Positions 6,753 to 15,100 are shown, counted from the first letter of the stretch. The stretch: 15,119 bases of DNA from Chloroflexaceae bacterium (GCA_026417815.1 JAOACN010000220.1:1-15119), one strand, 5' to 3'. The notes: generated by a model from the sequence alone, not told the origin. Made by a program: numbers and translations.

Positions 6753-6883
6753 CTGTGAACGAAGTTTCCTTGCATTTCCGCCTCCCTCCCAACCTCCCCC
6801 CGTTGGGGTGAGGAACTGGACTCCCTCCCCCGGCAGGGGAGGGTCGGGGAGGGGGCGGAGTTACCGAAAAACTTGGTTCACAG
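6753..6883. repeat. Second class of inverted-repeat element, 131 bp
   Basis: The ends are CTGTGAACGAAGTTT and, on the other strand, CTGTGAACCAAGTTT, a 15-bp terminal inverted repeat with one mismatch. The interior is strand-asymmetric: a C-rich left part (6779-6808) can pair with a G-rich right part (6835-6859), and two smaller hairpins (CCCC-CGTT-GGGG and CCCTCCCC-CGGCA-GGGGAGGG) sit between. The G-run block could form a G-quadruplex. It has no coding capacity. It starts 2 bases after repeat copy 2 and ends 41 bases before the glycosyltransferase start. Confidence 0.7.
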
Positions 6884-6924
6884 AGTGGTCATGCCCTCCC
6901 AGAAACAGTAGCAATGCACCTCCA

Positions 6925-8091
6925 ATGCGCATCGCCCTGTTGAGCGGCGAATATCCGCCCCAACCTGGCGGCGTCGGCGACTATACGCGCCGCCTGGCCG
7001 AGGCCCTAAGCCAGCGCGGCCTCACGGTGACCGTGCTGACCATTCAGGACCGGCGCCTGCGCGTCTATGGCCCCGGGGACCTGACGACGCAGCAGCTCTG
7101 GCAACCGTCCGCTGGACTCGACTGGTCGCCACGGTGCTGGCCCGCCCTCATCGGCGCGCTCGATCGCCTGCGGCCCGACTGGTTGCACATCCAGTACCAG
7201 ACCGGGGCCTACGCCATGCGCCCCGGGGTCAACCTGTTGCCGTGGCGGCTGCGCGCCCTCCCCGGGCGGCCGCGGATCGCGGTGACGTTTCACGATCTCC
7301 TGACCCCCTACCTCTTTCCCAAAGCCGGGCCACTGCGCCGCTGGGTCAACTGGCGCCTGGCTCGCGATGCCGATGCGGTAATCACGACCACGGCAGCCGA
7401 TGCGGCGCACCTCAGGCAGGGGGGGATCGAGGCCCACGTGATCCCGATAGGCTCGAACATCCCCGTCGCGCCACCGAAGGACTTCGATCGCGAGGCATGG
7501 CGGGCGCGGCTGGGACTCGGGGCCACCGAGCGGCTGGTTGCCTACTTCGGGCTGCTGGCGCCCAGCAAAGGGAGCGACGTGTTGCTCGAGGCGCTGGCCC
7601 GCCTCGACCCCTCCTGGCGGCTGATCATCATTGGCGGCGCCGCCACCGCGCCGCAGGATGTGGCCCACGCCGGGGCGGTGCGGGCCCTGGCAGGGCGCCT
7701 TGGCCTGGCGCCCCGCGTGGTGGAGACCGGCCATCTGCCGGACGAAGAGGTCTCGGCATGGTTCCTGGCCGCCGATCTGGTCGTTCTGCCCTTCCGCGAC
7801 GGGGCCTCGTTTCGCCGGGGGAGCCTGCTTGCCGCCCTGGCCCACGGCTGCCCTGTGGTCAGCACCACGCCCGCCGACACGGCCACCGCGGAGGCCCTGC
7901 GTCCGGCGGCGCTCCTGGTGCCCCCGAACGACCCGGCGGCCCTCGCCGCGGCGATGACCGCCCTCGACGCCGATGCCGCCACCCGCGCGCGCCTTGCCGC
8001 CGCCGGGCGCGCCCTCGCCGCCCGCTTCTCCTGGAGCGCCATCGCCGCCCGGCACGAGGCGCTCTATGGGGAGCGTTCGCCCGTTGTTTGA
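6925..8091 (+). CDS. GT4-type glycosyltransferase (GT-B fold)
   Basis: The 388-residue protein resembles family 4 retaining glycosyltransferases, which transfer a sugar from an activated nucleotide donor to a lipid, sugar or protein acceptor. The N-terminal acceptor domain opens with MRIALLSGEYPPQPGGVGDY, and the Gly-rich GGVGDYTRRLAEAL is typical. AVTFHDLLTPY is at about 119-129. The C-terminal donor domain has YFGLLAPSKGSDVLLEAL (207-224), LIIIGG (233-238), DLVVLPFRDGASFRRGSLLAALAHGCPVVST (284-314). The first acidic residue of the usual EX7E motif appears absent. Donor and acceptor are unknown. The start at 6925 follows from the conserved N-terminus; no clear ribosome site precedes it. The frame stays open to 6616 only because it crosses repeats. 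Confidence 0.85.
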   Translation: MRIALLSGEYPPQPGGVGDYTRRLAEALSQRGLTVTVLTIQDRRLRVYGPGDLTTQQLWQPSAGLDWSPRCWPALIGALDRLRPDWLHIQYQTGAYAMRPGVNLLPWRLRALPGRPRIAVTFHDLLTPYLFPKAGPLRRWVNWRLARDADAVITTTAADAAHLRQGGIEAHVIPIGSNIPVAPPKDFDREAWRARLGLGATERLVAYFGLLAPSKGSDVLLEALARLDPSWRLIIIGGAATAPQDVAHAGAVRALAGRLGLAPRVVETGHLPDEEVSAWFLAADLVVLPFRDGASFRRGSLLAALAHGCPVVSTTPADTATAEALRPAALLVPPNDPAALAAAMTALDADAATRARLAAAGRALAARFSWSAIAARHEALYGERSPVV

Positions 8092-8203
8092 TGTCAAAAT
8101 ACCTGGAGCGGCGCGCCGTGCGTAATCCTCCAGGTTGTTCCACCCCTCTGCCGTAAACAGTCCATCTCAGGGCGTGTGCGAAGTCTGCCTCCGGCGGCGG
8201 GGG

Positions 8204-8274
8204 CTGGGGCGGCTACGCCGCTCCAGGGGTTATGCTTCGGTGGTTCTGGCGGCTGCGCCGTCAGAACCACCGAA
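8204..8274. repeat. Two strong hairpins in tandem
   Basis: The first stem is CTGGGGCGGC (8204-8213), loop TAC, GCCGCTCCAG (8217-8226), with one G-T pair. The second is TTCGGTGGTTCTGGCGGC (8236-8253), loop TGC, GCCGTCAGAACCACCGAA (8257-8274), 18 bp with one G-T pair that would be a wobble in RNA. They lie 113-183 bases after the glycosyltransferase stop. The length and near-perfection suggest a palindromic repeat; no T-run follows, so a terminator role is uncertain. The rest of 8092-8203 has nothing else recognisable. Confidence 0.6.
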
Positions 8275-8335
8275 ACAATCAGGTTGGGGTCTTGCTCCAT
8301 AGACGCTGCACGAGCCCTGGCCACACCAGATCCCC

Positions 8336-8366
8336 GGTTGCTCACACGAGCAACCATCGTTATAAT
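8336..8366 (+). promoter_or_regulatory. Promoter with a perfect palindromic operator
   Basis: TATAAT (8361-8366) is a consensus -10. TTGCTC (8338-8343), 17 bases upstream, is a plausible -35. A perfect 8-bp inverted repeat GGTTGCTC-ACAC-GAGCAACC (8336-8355) covers the -35 and most of the spacer, the classic position for a repressor-binding site. Transcription would start near 8373 and run into the GAF kinase gene at 8513. The regulator is unknown. Confidence 0.5.
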
Positions 8367-8373
8367 AAGAGGA

Positions 8374-8418
8374 ATGATGAGCGCCCCAGCAGGCGCCGTT
8401 TGGTGTTGCCATACGTGA
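8374..8418 (+). CDS. Possible 14-residue leader peptide
   Basis: ATGATG at 8374 follows AGAGGA and opens a frame of 14 codons (MMSAPAGAVWCCHT) ending at a TGA at 8416-8418, between the predicted promoter and the kinase gene. If transcription starts near 8373 the frame would be almost leaderless and the AGAGGA would not be in the mRNA. It may be chance. Trp-Cys-Cys-His near the end is the only feature that hints at an attenuator-type peptide. Confidence 0.15.
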   Translation: MMSAPAGAVWCCHT

Positions 8419-8512
8419 GGTGCCAGGCTGCCAGAGCAACCACATTCCGGACAGGCGCTGACGCTCCGAGTCATCCTGCTTCCAGAACCGCCGATCACAC
8501 GAAAGCAAGCGC

Positions 8513-10723
8513 ATGACCGATCACGAGCACCAGATGACCAACGACTCCCTGCTCGAATTACGTAACGGGGCGCTCCTGCGTATAGCCGGGGCCATCGAGA
8601 CGGCTACCACCCTCGATGAACTGCTCTTTCTCAGCCTCAACGAGTTCGCCCACCTCTTTGATTTGCACAACAGCGGCGTGGTGTTGTTGAGCGAGGATGG
8701 CAGCCTGGCCCAACTCACCAACACCTACCCGCCGCAGACGCGCCTCCCGCCCCCCTTCCCCCTGGCGGAAACCACCGTGATGCGCCAGGTGGTGCTGAAC
8801 CGGCAACCGGCCCAGATCAGCGATGTTGCCGAACTCACCCAGCTCGTAACCAACCCGAACCTCTCCGAGATTGCCAGGCTGGTCAGCGCAGGGCACATCC
8901 GTTCGCTGCTGCTGCTCCCGCTGGTGGCCCAGGACACATGCATCGGGTTGCTGATCTTTGCCAGTGTAGAAGAACCACGCCATTTCTCGGACGACGAGAT
9001 CGGCCACGCGCGCTTGCTGGCCGGCCAGATGGCCGCCGCAATCACTGCGTTCCGCATCACCGAGAAGGCCCAGCGTCGCAACGCCGAGTTGGAAACGCTG
9101 AACGATATCGCCGCGGCCGTCGCCTCCTCCCTGAATACCCGCGAGGTCTATCACCTGGTGATGGAAAAGCTCAACGAGTATTTTCAGGTGGAGGCCGGAT
9201 CGCTGCTGATGCTCGATGAGGAGACGGACGAACTGGTCTTTGTGATGACCCTGGAGGCCGGCGAGGAGAAGCTCTTTGGCGTGCGCATCCCCCACGGCCA
9301 GGGGATCGTCTGGAGCGTGGCCGAGTCGCAGCAGTACGAGATCGTTCACGATGTCGCCAACGACCCGCGTTTCCTGCGCAACGTCAGCGACTCGGTCGGC
9401 TTTGAGGTGCGGAACATTCTCTGCGTGCCCATTGTCGTCAAGGGGCGCACCATCGGCGTCATCGAACTGCTGAACAAGACCGAAGGGCTGTTTACCGAAG
9501 AAGAGGCCCGGCGCCTGGCGCGTATGGCAGCGACGATTGGCGTGGCAATCGAAAACGCGCGGCTCTTCCAGACGGTGACGACCGTTCGTGACCGCTTTGA
9601 GGCGATCCTCAATTCCGCCAATGACGGTGTGTTGATGGCCGATATGCGCGGCCAGATCGTGACGGCCAACCCGACCGCGGCCCGCCTGCTGCAAACCCGC
9701 CGCGAGAGCCTCATTGGCCGCCCCCTCGACACGGTGCTGGCCGAACTGAACGCCCGGGCCACCGCCGTGGAACGCCCCTCGTGGCTGAACGACGGCGAGC
9801 GCGCCGAGGCGGTTGTCGAACTGGAGTTCAGTGGGCCGCCGCGGCGCTTCATCCGCCATTATATCCTGCCGGTTCAGGAGACCAGCGGCGCCGTGATTGG
9901 GCGCCTGGCGCTGTTTCAGGATATCTCCAAGGAACGTGAACTGGCCCAACTGCGCGAAGATTACGCCGGCATGCTGGTGCATGATCTCCGGGCGCCGCTT
10001 ACCTCCATTATGAACGGCATCGCGATGGTCCGGCGCGGCCTGGGCGGTCCGGTCACTCCGCAACAGCAGGAGTTGCTCAGTATCGCCTATCAGGGCAGCC
10101 AGACCATGCTGGAAATGGTGAACACCCTGCTCGATATCGCCAGGATGGAACAGGGCCGCATGCAACTCGACCGGCAGCCCCTCTCGCCCTATGAAGTGGT
10201 GGATCAGACCCTGGGTCGGCTCAAGGTCTCGGCGCAGGGGCAGAAGGTGCGCCTGGTGCAGGATCTGGCCGTGGGGTTGCCTCTGGTCGAAGCCGACCGA
10301 GATACACTGGTGCGCGTGCTCCAGAACTTGCTCGACAACGCGATCAAGTTTTCACCGACCGGCGGTACCGTCACCCTGGGGGCAGCGGCGGTGCGGGTGA
10401 GCGCCGAGGACGGGGCGATGGACGATCCGCCCCTCCGCCTGCCGGCCCTTGCCCCTGGCGACTGGCTCGTCTTCTGGGTGCGCGATGAGGGCCCGGGCAT
10501 TCCCGCCCAGTACCACGAACGTATCTTCGAGAAGTTTGGCCAGGCCCACGGCGGTCGAAAGACCCAGGGCACCGGCCTGGGGTTAACCTTCTGTAAACTG
10601 GCGGTTGAGTCGCACGGCGGCCGGATCTGGTTGGAAAGCATCGAGGGCCAGGGCAGCACCTTCGCCCTCGCTCTGCCGCTGATGCTCGATACGCCGCCTG
10701 ATGACGCTCACGGGTCACGCTAA
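8513..10723 (+). CDS. Soluble GAF-GAF-PAS sensor histidine kinase
   Basis: The 736-residue protein has no membrane segment and should sense a cytoplasmic signal. Order: GAF domain at about 25-183, second GAF at about 195-353 (EAGSLLMLDEETDELVF, NILCVPIVVKGRTIGVIELLNK), PAS at about 358-475, HisKA with phospho-accepting H490 in VHDLRAPLTSI, and the ATPase domain with N605/N609 (LQNLLDNAIKFS), D658 (DEGPGIP), the F box IFEKFGQ (671-677) and GTGLGL (686-691). All catalytic boxes are intact, so it should be an active kinase. No response regulator gene is next to it, so the partner is elsewhere. The GAF ligand cannot be inferred. The start at 8513 has a weak ribosome site; the Met at 8534 is an alternative. 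Confidence 0.9.
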   Translation: MTDHEHQMTNDSLLELRNGALLRIAGAIETATTLDELLFLSLNEFAHLFDLHNSGVVLLSEDGSLAQLTNTYPPQTRLPPPFPLAETTVMRQVVLNRQPAQISDVAELTQLVTNPNLSEIARLVSAGHIRSLLLLPLVAQDTCIGLLIFASVEEPRHFSDDEIGHARLLAGQMAAAITAFRITEKAQRRNAELETLNDIAAAVASSLNTREVYHLVMEKLNEYFQVEAGSLLMLDEETDELVFVMTLEAGEEKLFGVRIPHGQGIVWSVAESQQYEIVHDVANDPRFLRNVSDSVGFEVRNILCVPIVVKGRTIGVIELLNKTEGLFTEEEARRLARMAATIGVAIENARLFQTVTTVRDRFEAILNSANDGVLMADMRGQIVTANPTAARLLQTRRESLIGRPLDTVLAELNARATAVERPSWLNDGERAEAVVELEFSGPPRRFIRHYILPVQETSGAVIGRLALFQDISKERELAQLREDYAGMLVHDLRAPLTSIMNGIAMVRRGLGGPVTPQQQELLSIAYQGSQTMLEMVNTLLDIARMEQGRMQLDRQPLSPYEVVDQTLGRLKVSAQGQKVRLVQDLAVGLPLVEADRDTLVRVLQNLLDNAIKFSPTGGTVTLGAAAVRVSAEDGAMDDPPLRLPALAPGDWLVFWVRDEGPGIPAQYHERIFEKFGQAHGGRKTQGTGLGLTFCKLAVESHGGRIWLESIEGQGSTFALALPLMLDTPPDDAHGSR

Positions 10724-10750
10724 ACGCTTCGGACGCGCGATGTCCGCGTT
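10723..10750. terminator. Hairpin at the end of the GAF kinase gene
   Basis: AACG-CGGAC (with a 3-base bulge, 10723-10734) pairs with GTCCG-CGTT (10742-10750), starting at the last base of the stop codon. No T-run follows. A 10-base perfect palindrome TGCATATGCA lies directly after it (10750-10759). Its role as a terminator is suggested by position only. Confidence 0.3.
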
Positions 10751-10794
10751 GCATATGCACACTCTGGCTCGGAAATCGCTTCCCCGTTGAGAAC

Positions 10795-10906
10795 AACAAA
10801 ATGGTTTACAGTTTGACATCTTAAAAAATTGTCATCAATGGCGTTCGCTTCTTTCATCACCAATGTTTTATAATAAGGCGATCCGTGCAGATTGCTACAT
10901 AGTGTA
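10795..10906 (+). promoter_or_regulatory. AT-rich regulatory island upstream of the second kinase
   Basis: This stretch is conspicuously AT-rich against its neighbours. It contains TTGACA (10813-10818) within an inverted pair TGACA (10814-10818) / TGTCA (10830-10834) around an A-rich centre, a consensus TATAAT (10869-10874) without a strong -35, and TACA-TAG-TGTA (10896-10906). A promoter firing near 10882 would leave a leader of about 420 bases before the kinase start at 11304. Of the 580-base gap 10724-11303, this island and the repeat at 11105-11180 are the only structured parts I see. Confidence 0.4.
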
Positions 10907-11104
10907 AGATCTAGCGGGATTGGCGCAACCGGCCACTGGTCCAGGTGTCTACGCAGGGAGAGATGTTGAGCGACTCGGGTTTCCCAGCGAATTGCCGGCA
11001 AGCGATCCCACCGGCTACGTTCGGAGGCGCCTCGGGTCTGGGCGTGACGAAAAGGCTTGTACGGGCCCCGTCGCCCGGCGGCTGATGGAGATTAAAAATA
11101 GACA

Positions 11105-11180
11105 CCGGTATTCGCCCGGCAGCCCGGCGGCTGAAGCCGCGGGCTACCGATGCGAAGCCCGCCTGCGCGGGCTATACCGG
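11105..11180. repeat. REP-like palindromic element
   Basis: Ends CCGGTAT and ATACCGG form a 7-bp inverted repeat around two hairpins: AGCCCGGCGGC-TGAA-GCCGCGGGCT (11121-11145, one bulged G) and AGCCCGC-CTGC-GCGGGCT (11156-11173, perfect). Both hairpins share the AGCCCGC/GCGGGCT arm. This arrangement is typical of dispersed REP/BIME-type elements, which recur in intergenic DNA. Only one clear copy is in the window. It would be part of the kinase leader if transcription begins in the upstream AT-rich island. Confidence 0.6.
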
Positions 11181-11303
11181 ATGTAATGCTTCATCTTCAT
11201 CAGGCGCCCGGCGGGCTGGTGGGCCGCGACACGTGCAGAACGTTTCGTCGCACCCCTCGGATTCTACGACCAGCGACGCCAGGCATTCACGCGAGTCACG
11301 ACG

Positions 11304-14156
11304 ATGCGGCAGTTTCTACATACCTACCGCTCGCAACTCAAGTACACCGTCATCGGTCCGTATCTGGTCCTGATGATCCTGGTGATGCTGGTCGGTTCGT
11401 TTATCGCCATCACCCTGGTGGCCGATAGCTGGCAGGAACGCTTCAATAATCAACTCGGCCAGGTGGCGCGCAACTTCTCCGAGTCGTTCGCCCAGCGGGA
11501 GATTGGCAATCTCACCTTCCTCGGGCAGATGATCTTCACTGCGCCAAATGCCGACACCGGCGCCCCCTCCGTGCCCCAGGCCATGCGCGAGCGCGACGTC
11601 CAGGGCCTGGAACGAGCCCTGGAGGGCCTGTGGCAGCTTGCCCAGGTAAACGAAAATGTCAGGCCGGACCGGTTGATCGTCTTTGATCCCCAGGGCATGG
11701 CCCTGGTGGATTGGGAGCGCGGTGCTGATGATGGCAGCGGGCCCATCCGCTACCTGGGCACCAATCTCGCCGGCATCCCCCTGGTGGAGAGCGTCCTGCG
11801 CGGCGAGAGCACGCCCATACCCGGAACCGACGAGCGGGGCGACAAGTTCAGCGGCCTGATCTCTTTTCGCGACGGCGCAGGCAAGGATCATTTGCACTTT
11901 TTTACCGTTGCGCCGGTCTACGTGAGCAGCCAGACCGGCGGCGATGAACTGCTCGTCGGCGGATTGCTCGTTGCCCAGCGCGTTGATGCCCTGCTCGCCG
12001 ATTTGCAGCAGCGCAGCCAGTCCGCCATCAGCACGATCTACGACGTCCGCGGCATCGCCTACGCCACGACCGTCGCCGGGGTGAATCTCAAGTCGCTCGA
12101 TATGAGCGAGCGCCTGCTGGCCCAGTTGAGCGCCCTGAATGCGCCCGACGCCCGCGTCAGAACCGCGCGCTCCACGAGTGGTTCCGAGGCGGAAGATCCC
12201 TGCCTCGATATCGGCATGCTCTCGGGGCGCCTGGTCTCGCCGGTCGAAACGGTTCGCCCTCCCGCCTGTTCCGTCAATACCGTGACCATGGTGGCCGGAC
12301 GCGAGTTTCAACAACTGTACGCGCCGCTGGTGATCCGCGGGGTGCAATCGGGCTACTTCTCCGTCGGTCTTTCGACCGATTTCGTAGTGAGCGCCTGGTC
12401 GTCGAGCCGCTCGGCCGTGCTCGGGGTCACCGCCGCGCTCGCGCTGGCGACAGTGGTTGTCGGCGTGATCGTGGCGCGCCGGATTACCCGCCCCCTGGAA
12501 AACCTGGTTGAGACGGCGGAAGCGGTCACCGCGGGCGACCTGGAGCGACGCAGTACGGTCACGGAACCCAATGAACTGGGCAGGCTGGCCCTGGCCTTTA
12601 ATCAGATGACCGAGCACCTGCTGCGGCTCTACGTGACCAGCCGTGAACTGAACCGCACGATTGATGTTGACCAGGTGCTGACGGTCGCCTCGGAGGCGGC
12701 CGCCGCCTTCGTGCCCGGCACGGAGGCGCTTGCCCTGCTGGAAACCAACGAGGGGTTCGGCTATCGTACCCGCCCCGCAGCGCCCGATGACCTGCGCGTC
12801 CGTCTCGAGCAGGCGCTGGCGCCTGCTCGCATCGCCGCCCTCAACGCCTTCGAGACTCAGGAACCACGCCTGCTCCCCATTGATGCTGAAACCGCTGCGG
12901 CGGCTGGCCTGGCCGACGCCGGGCTACAGACGGCTTACTGGATGCCGATCTTTCGGCAACGCCAGGTCGCCGGAGCCTTGCTGATGGTCCATCCCCAGCC
13001 AGAGGCCTTCGATGAGTCGAGCCAGCAGAGCCTGGCGGTGGTGGCCAATATGGCCAGCACCGTGCTGGCCAATGCGCTGCTCTATAGCCAGGTGCAGCAG
13101 GATGCCAAACAACGCCAGGCGATTCTCACCTCCATCGGCGATGGCGTGGTTGTCTGCGATGAAATGGGGCGGATCATCCAGTTGAACCGCGCCGCTGAAG
13201 AGATGCTGGGCCTGACCAACTGGCGCGAGACGCGCCCCCGCTTCGATGCCTTGCCCCTCGAACCGGCGCCTCAGGCGCGCGAAATGTTTGGCCGCAGCGC
13301 CCCCCAGTTCCGCCTGGGGCAGCGCTTCCTTACCCTGACGCGCTCGCCGCTGCTGGCCGAGGAAGGGCGTACCGCCGGCGAGGTCATCGTGCTGCACGAT
13401 GTCACCGAGGCCGCGGCTATCGATAAGGCCAAGACCGACTTCATCGCCACCATCTCCCACGAACTGCGTACCCCGCTGACGGTGATCCGTGGCTTTACCG
13501 AGTTGCTTCTGCGGGGCACCGGCGGCAAACCACCCACGCCGGACCAGGCCGAACTCCTCGAACAGGTACGCCTGCGGGCTATGGAGATGACCGATATGGT
13601 CAATAATGCCATTCTGATCGCCGATATCGAGTCGGGGCGGCTGCGCGCCGATCTGCAGCCGCTTGATCTCGACATCGTCGTCAACCGGGCCCTGGCGCCA
13701 CTGCTCCCCGCCTTCGAAGCCAAAAGCCTCAGCGTCACGGTGGAGATCCCGCCCGGTCTGCCTGCCGTGCTTGCCGATCGCGAACAACTCCAACGCGCGC
13801 TCGGCCACCTGTTCGACAATGCCCGTCGGTATACCGATACCGGCGGTGTGACCATCAGGGCCTTCCCGCTGCGCGGGCAGGTGCAGATTGATGTGACCGA
13901 CACCGGCCAGGGCATCCCGCCGGAGATGCTGCCGCGTCTGTTTTCGCGCTTTCAGCGCATTGACGGCAATAGCTCAAGCCAGCGAGGCGGCGGCCTCGGA
14001 CTGGCGATTACGCGCCAGTTGATCGAGCGTCAGGGTGGTACGGTGCGCGTTGATAGCGCGCCAGGCCGCGGAAGCACCTTCAGCATCACCTTGCAGCAGG
14101 CCAATGAACGAACCCTCGCCGTCGCCCAATCCAACGAGTCAACGGCGTCGCCGTGA
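11304..14156 (+). CDS. Membrane histidine kinase: Cache-like, HAMP, GAF, PAS
   Basis: The 950-residue protein has a membrane helix at about 17-39, an extracytoplasmic sensor at about 40-368, a second helix at about 371-391, HAMP (392-445), GAF (about 450-592), PAS (about 603-700), HisKA and ATPase. The sensor looks like a double-Cache domain (LIVFDPQGMALVDW, a strand pattern ending YLGTNLAGIP) and has two cysteines (C300, C322) that could form a disulfide outside the cell. H719 in ISHELRTPL is the phospho-acceptor; N839, DTGQGIP (866-872) and GGGLGL (895-900) are intact. No response regulator is adjacent. The ligand is unknown. The ATG at 11304 places positive charge before helix 1, though its ribosome site is weak. 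The next gene starts inside its 3' end. Confidence 0.9.
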   Translation: MRQFLHTYRSQLKYTVIGPYLVLMILVMLVGSFIAITLVADSWQERFNNQLGQVARNFSESFAQREIGNLTFLGQMIFTAPNADTGAPSVPQAMRERDVQGLERALEGLWQLAQVNENVRPDRLIVFDPQGMALVDWERGADDGSGPIRYLGTNLAGIPLVESVLRGESTPIPGTDERGDKFSGLISFRDGAGKDHLHFFTVAPVYVSSQTGGDELLVGGLLVAQRVDALLADLQQRSQSAISTIYDVRGIAYATTVAGVNLKSLDMSERLLAQLSALNAPDARVRTARSTSGSEAEDPCLDIGMLSGRLVSPVETVRPPACSVNTVTMVAGREFQQLYAPLVIRGVQSGYFSVGLSTDFVVSAWSSSRSAVLGVTAALALATVVVGVIVARRITRPLENLVETAEAVTAGDLERRSTVTEPNELGRLALAFNQMTEHLLRLYVTSRELNRTIDVDQVLTVASEAAAAFVPGTEALALLETNEGFGYRTRPAAPDDLRVRLEQALAPARIAALNAFETQEPRLLPIDAETAAAAGLADAGLQTAYWMPIFRQRQVAGALLMVHPQPEAFDESSQQSLAVVANMASTVLANALLYSQVQQDAKQRQAILTSIGDGVVVCDEMGRIIQLNRAAEEMLGLTNWRETRPRFDALPLEPAPQAREMFGRSAPQFRLGQRFLTLTRSPLLAEEGRTAGEVIVLHDVTEAAAIDKAKTDFIATISHELRTPLTVIRGFTELLLRGTGGKPPTPDQAELLEQVRLRAMEMTDMVNNAILIADIESGRLRADLQPLDLDIVVNRALAPLLPAFEAKSLSVTVEIPPGLPAVLADREQLQRALGHLFDNARRYTDTGGVTIRAFPLRGQVQIDVTDTGQGIPPEMLPRLFSRFQRIDGNSSSQRGGGLGLAITRQLIERQGGTVRVDSAPGRGSTFSITLQQANERTLAVAQSNESTASP

Positions 14157-15100
14157 TGGCCTGACCGGACTCGTGCTGCTCGCGCTGCTGCTGGCCTTGC
14201 TGCCGATCGGCTGCATTGCCGAGGTGGCCCTGCGCTTGATTATGCCCGACCACGATCCGTTCAAGGACGTGGGGGCCACCTCGGGGTTCGGCCTCTACCG
14301 CCCCTTCCCGCCCGGAATCAGCTTCGCGGCGGTTGATCCCGCCCTCGGCGACCTGCAAGCCACCGAAGTGGCGCGCCGCGCCGAGACGCCGGTTGGCGTC
14401 TCGGCGGCCATTACCGTTGCCCCCCTGGTCGAGGTTGCCCCGCCGGTCGCCTCCATTGTTCCACCCACTCCGACACCGACCATCCTGCCGACCCCTCGCC
14501 CCACGGTGACGTCGCTGCCTGCAACTACCGCCATCGCCGGAGGGACCCAACCCTCGCCCACGCCCACGACTGTTGTAATCATCCCGGGTGTAACCGCCAC
14601 GCCTGATACCGGCGCAACGGCGACGCGCACCCCCACCAGCACACCAGGGAGCGATCGCGCACCCAGTCCCAGCCCGACGCTGCAAATCATCGTTGGCCCG
14701 CCAACCGCCACCGCGACGCCCGTTCCGGTCGCACCCTCGCCAACGGCTACCCTGCTGGCGGTAGGGGCGCCATCCTTACCCACAGCGACCAAGGCCCCCA
14801 CCGCCACACCGGCAGTCACAACTGCGCCCATCGGTACCAGCACCCCTCGCCCGAACACGCCCACGCCTGCGGCGACAACGTTCATCGTACCAACACCAAC
14901 GACAGCGCCACCGACGGCAACGCCCGTGCCGGCCACCGCCACCAGCATCCCCGTGGCGCCGACCGAGACCAGCCCGCCCACGGTGACGCCTTTGCCACCG
15001 ACCGCCACCAATACGCCCGTGCCGCCGACCGCCACCAGCACGCGCACGGCTACCTCGGTGCCGCCCACTGCCACCAGCACGCGCACGGCTACCTCCGTGC
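14104..15100 (+). CDS. Thr-Pro-rich membrane-anchored surface protein, 3' partial
   Basis: The open frame runs 332 codons to the end of genuine sequence with no stop. The N-terminus has QRRRR followed by a hydrophobic helix (about 20-38, LVLLALLLALLPIG), then a short folded-looking part (about 45-115), then a Thr/Pro/Ala/Val-rich low-complexity tract from about 120 on with PTATP-type units, ending in two 13-residue repeats VPPTATSTRTATS. Cys37 follows LLPIG, resembling a lipobox but with Pro at -3, so lipoprotein status is doubtful. Such tracts usually act as exposed, often glycosylated, linkers; the function of any downstream domain is hidden. The ATG at 14104 overlaps the kinase by 53 bases, suggesting co-expression. 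The final codons VSYTH come from the adapter. Confidence 0.75.
15019..15096 (+). repeat. 39-bp tandem repeat, two near-identical units
   Basis: Units at 15019-15057 and 15058-15096 differ at only three wobble-type positions (CCGACC/CCCACT and final TCG/TCC). Each encodes VPPTATSTRTATS in frame with the surface protein. A third unit begins with GTG at 15097 and is interrupted by the adapter at 15101. Such repeats commonly break short-read assemblies and vary in copy number. Confidence 0.9.

Noticed and set aside
6616..6924. Upstream extension of the glycosyltransferase frame
   Set aside because: It crosses two inverted-repeat elements, is Pro/Arg-rich, and precedes a typical GT4 N-terminus at 6925.
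8558..10165. 535-codon minus-strand open frame
   Set aside because: It is antisense to the GAF kinase, whose domains are unambiguous; long antisense frames are common in GC-rich genes.
14295..15086. Minus-strand frame rich in VAVGGTGV repeats
   Set aside because: It is the antisense of the Thr-Pro repeat tract; the plus frame has a start, membrane helix and sensible placement after the kinase.
15019..15096. CRISPR-like tandem repeats
   Set aside because: The units are contiguous with no spacers and lie in frame in a Thr-Pro-rich coding sequence.
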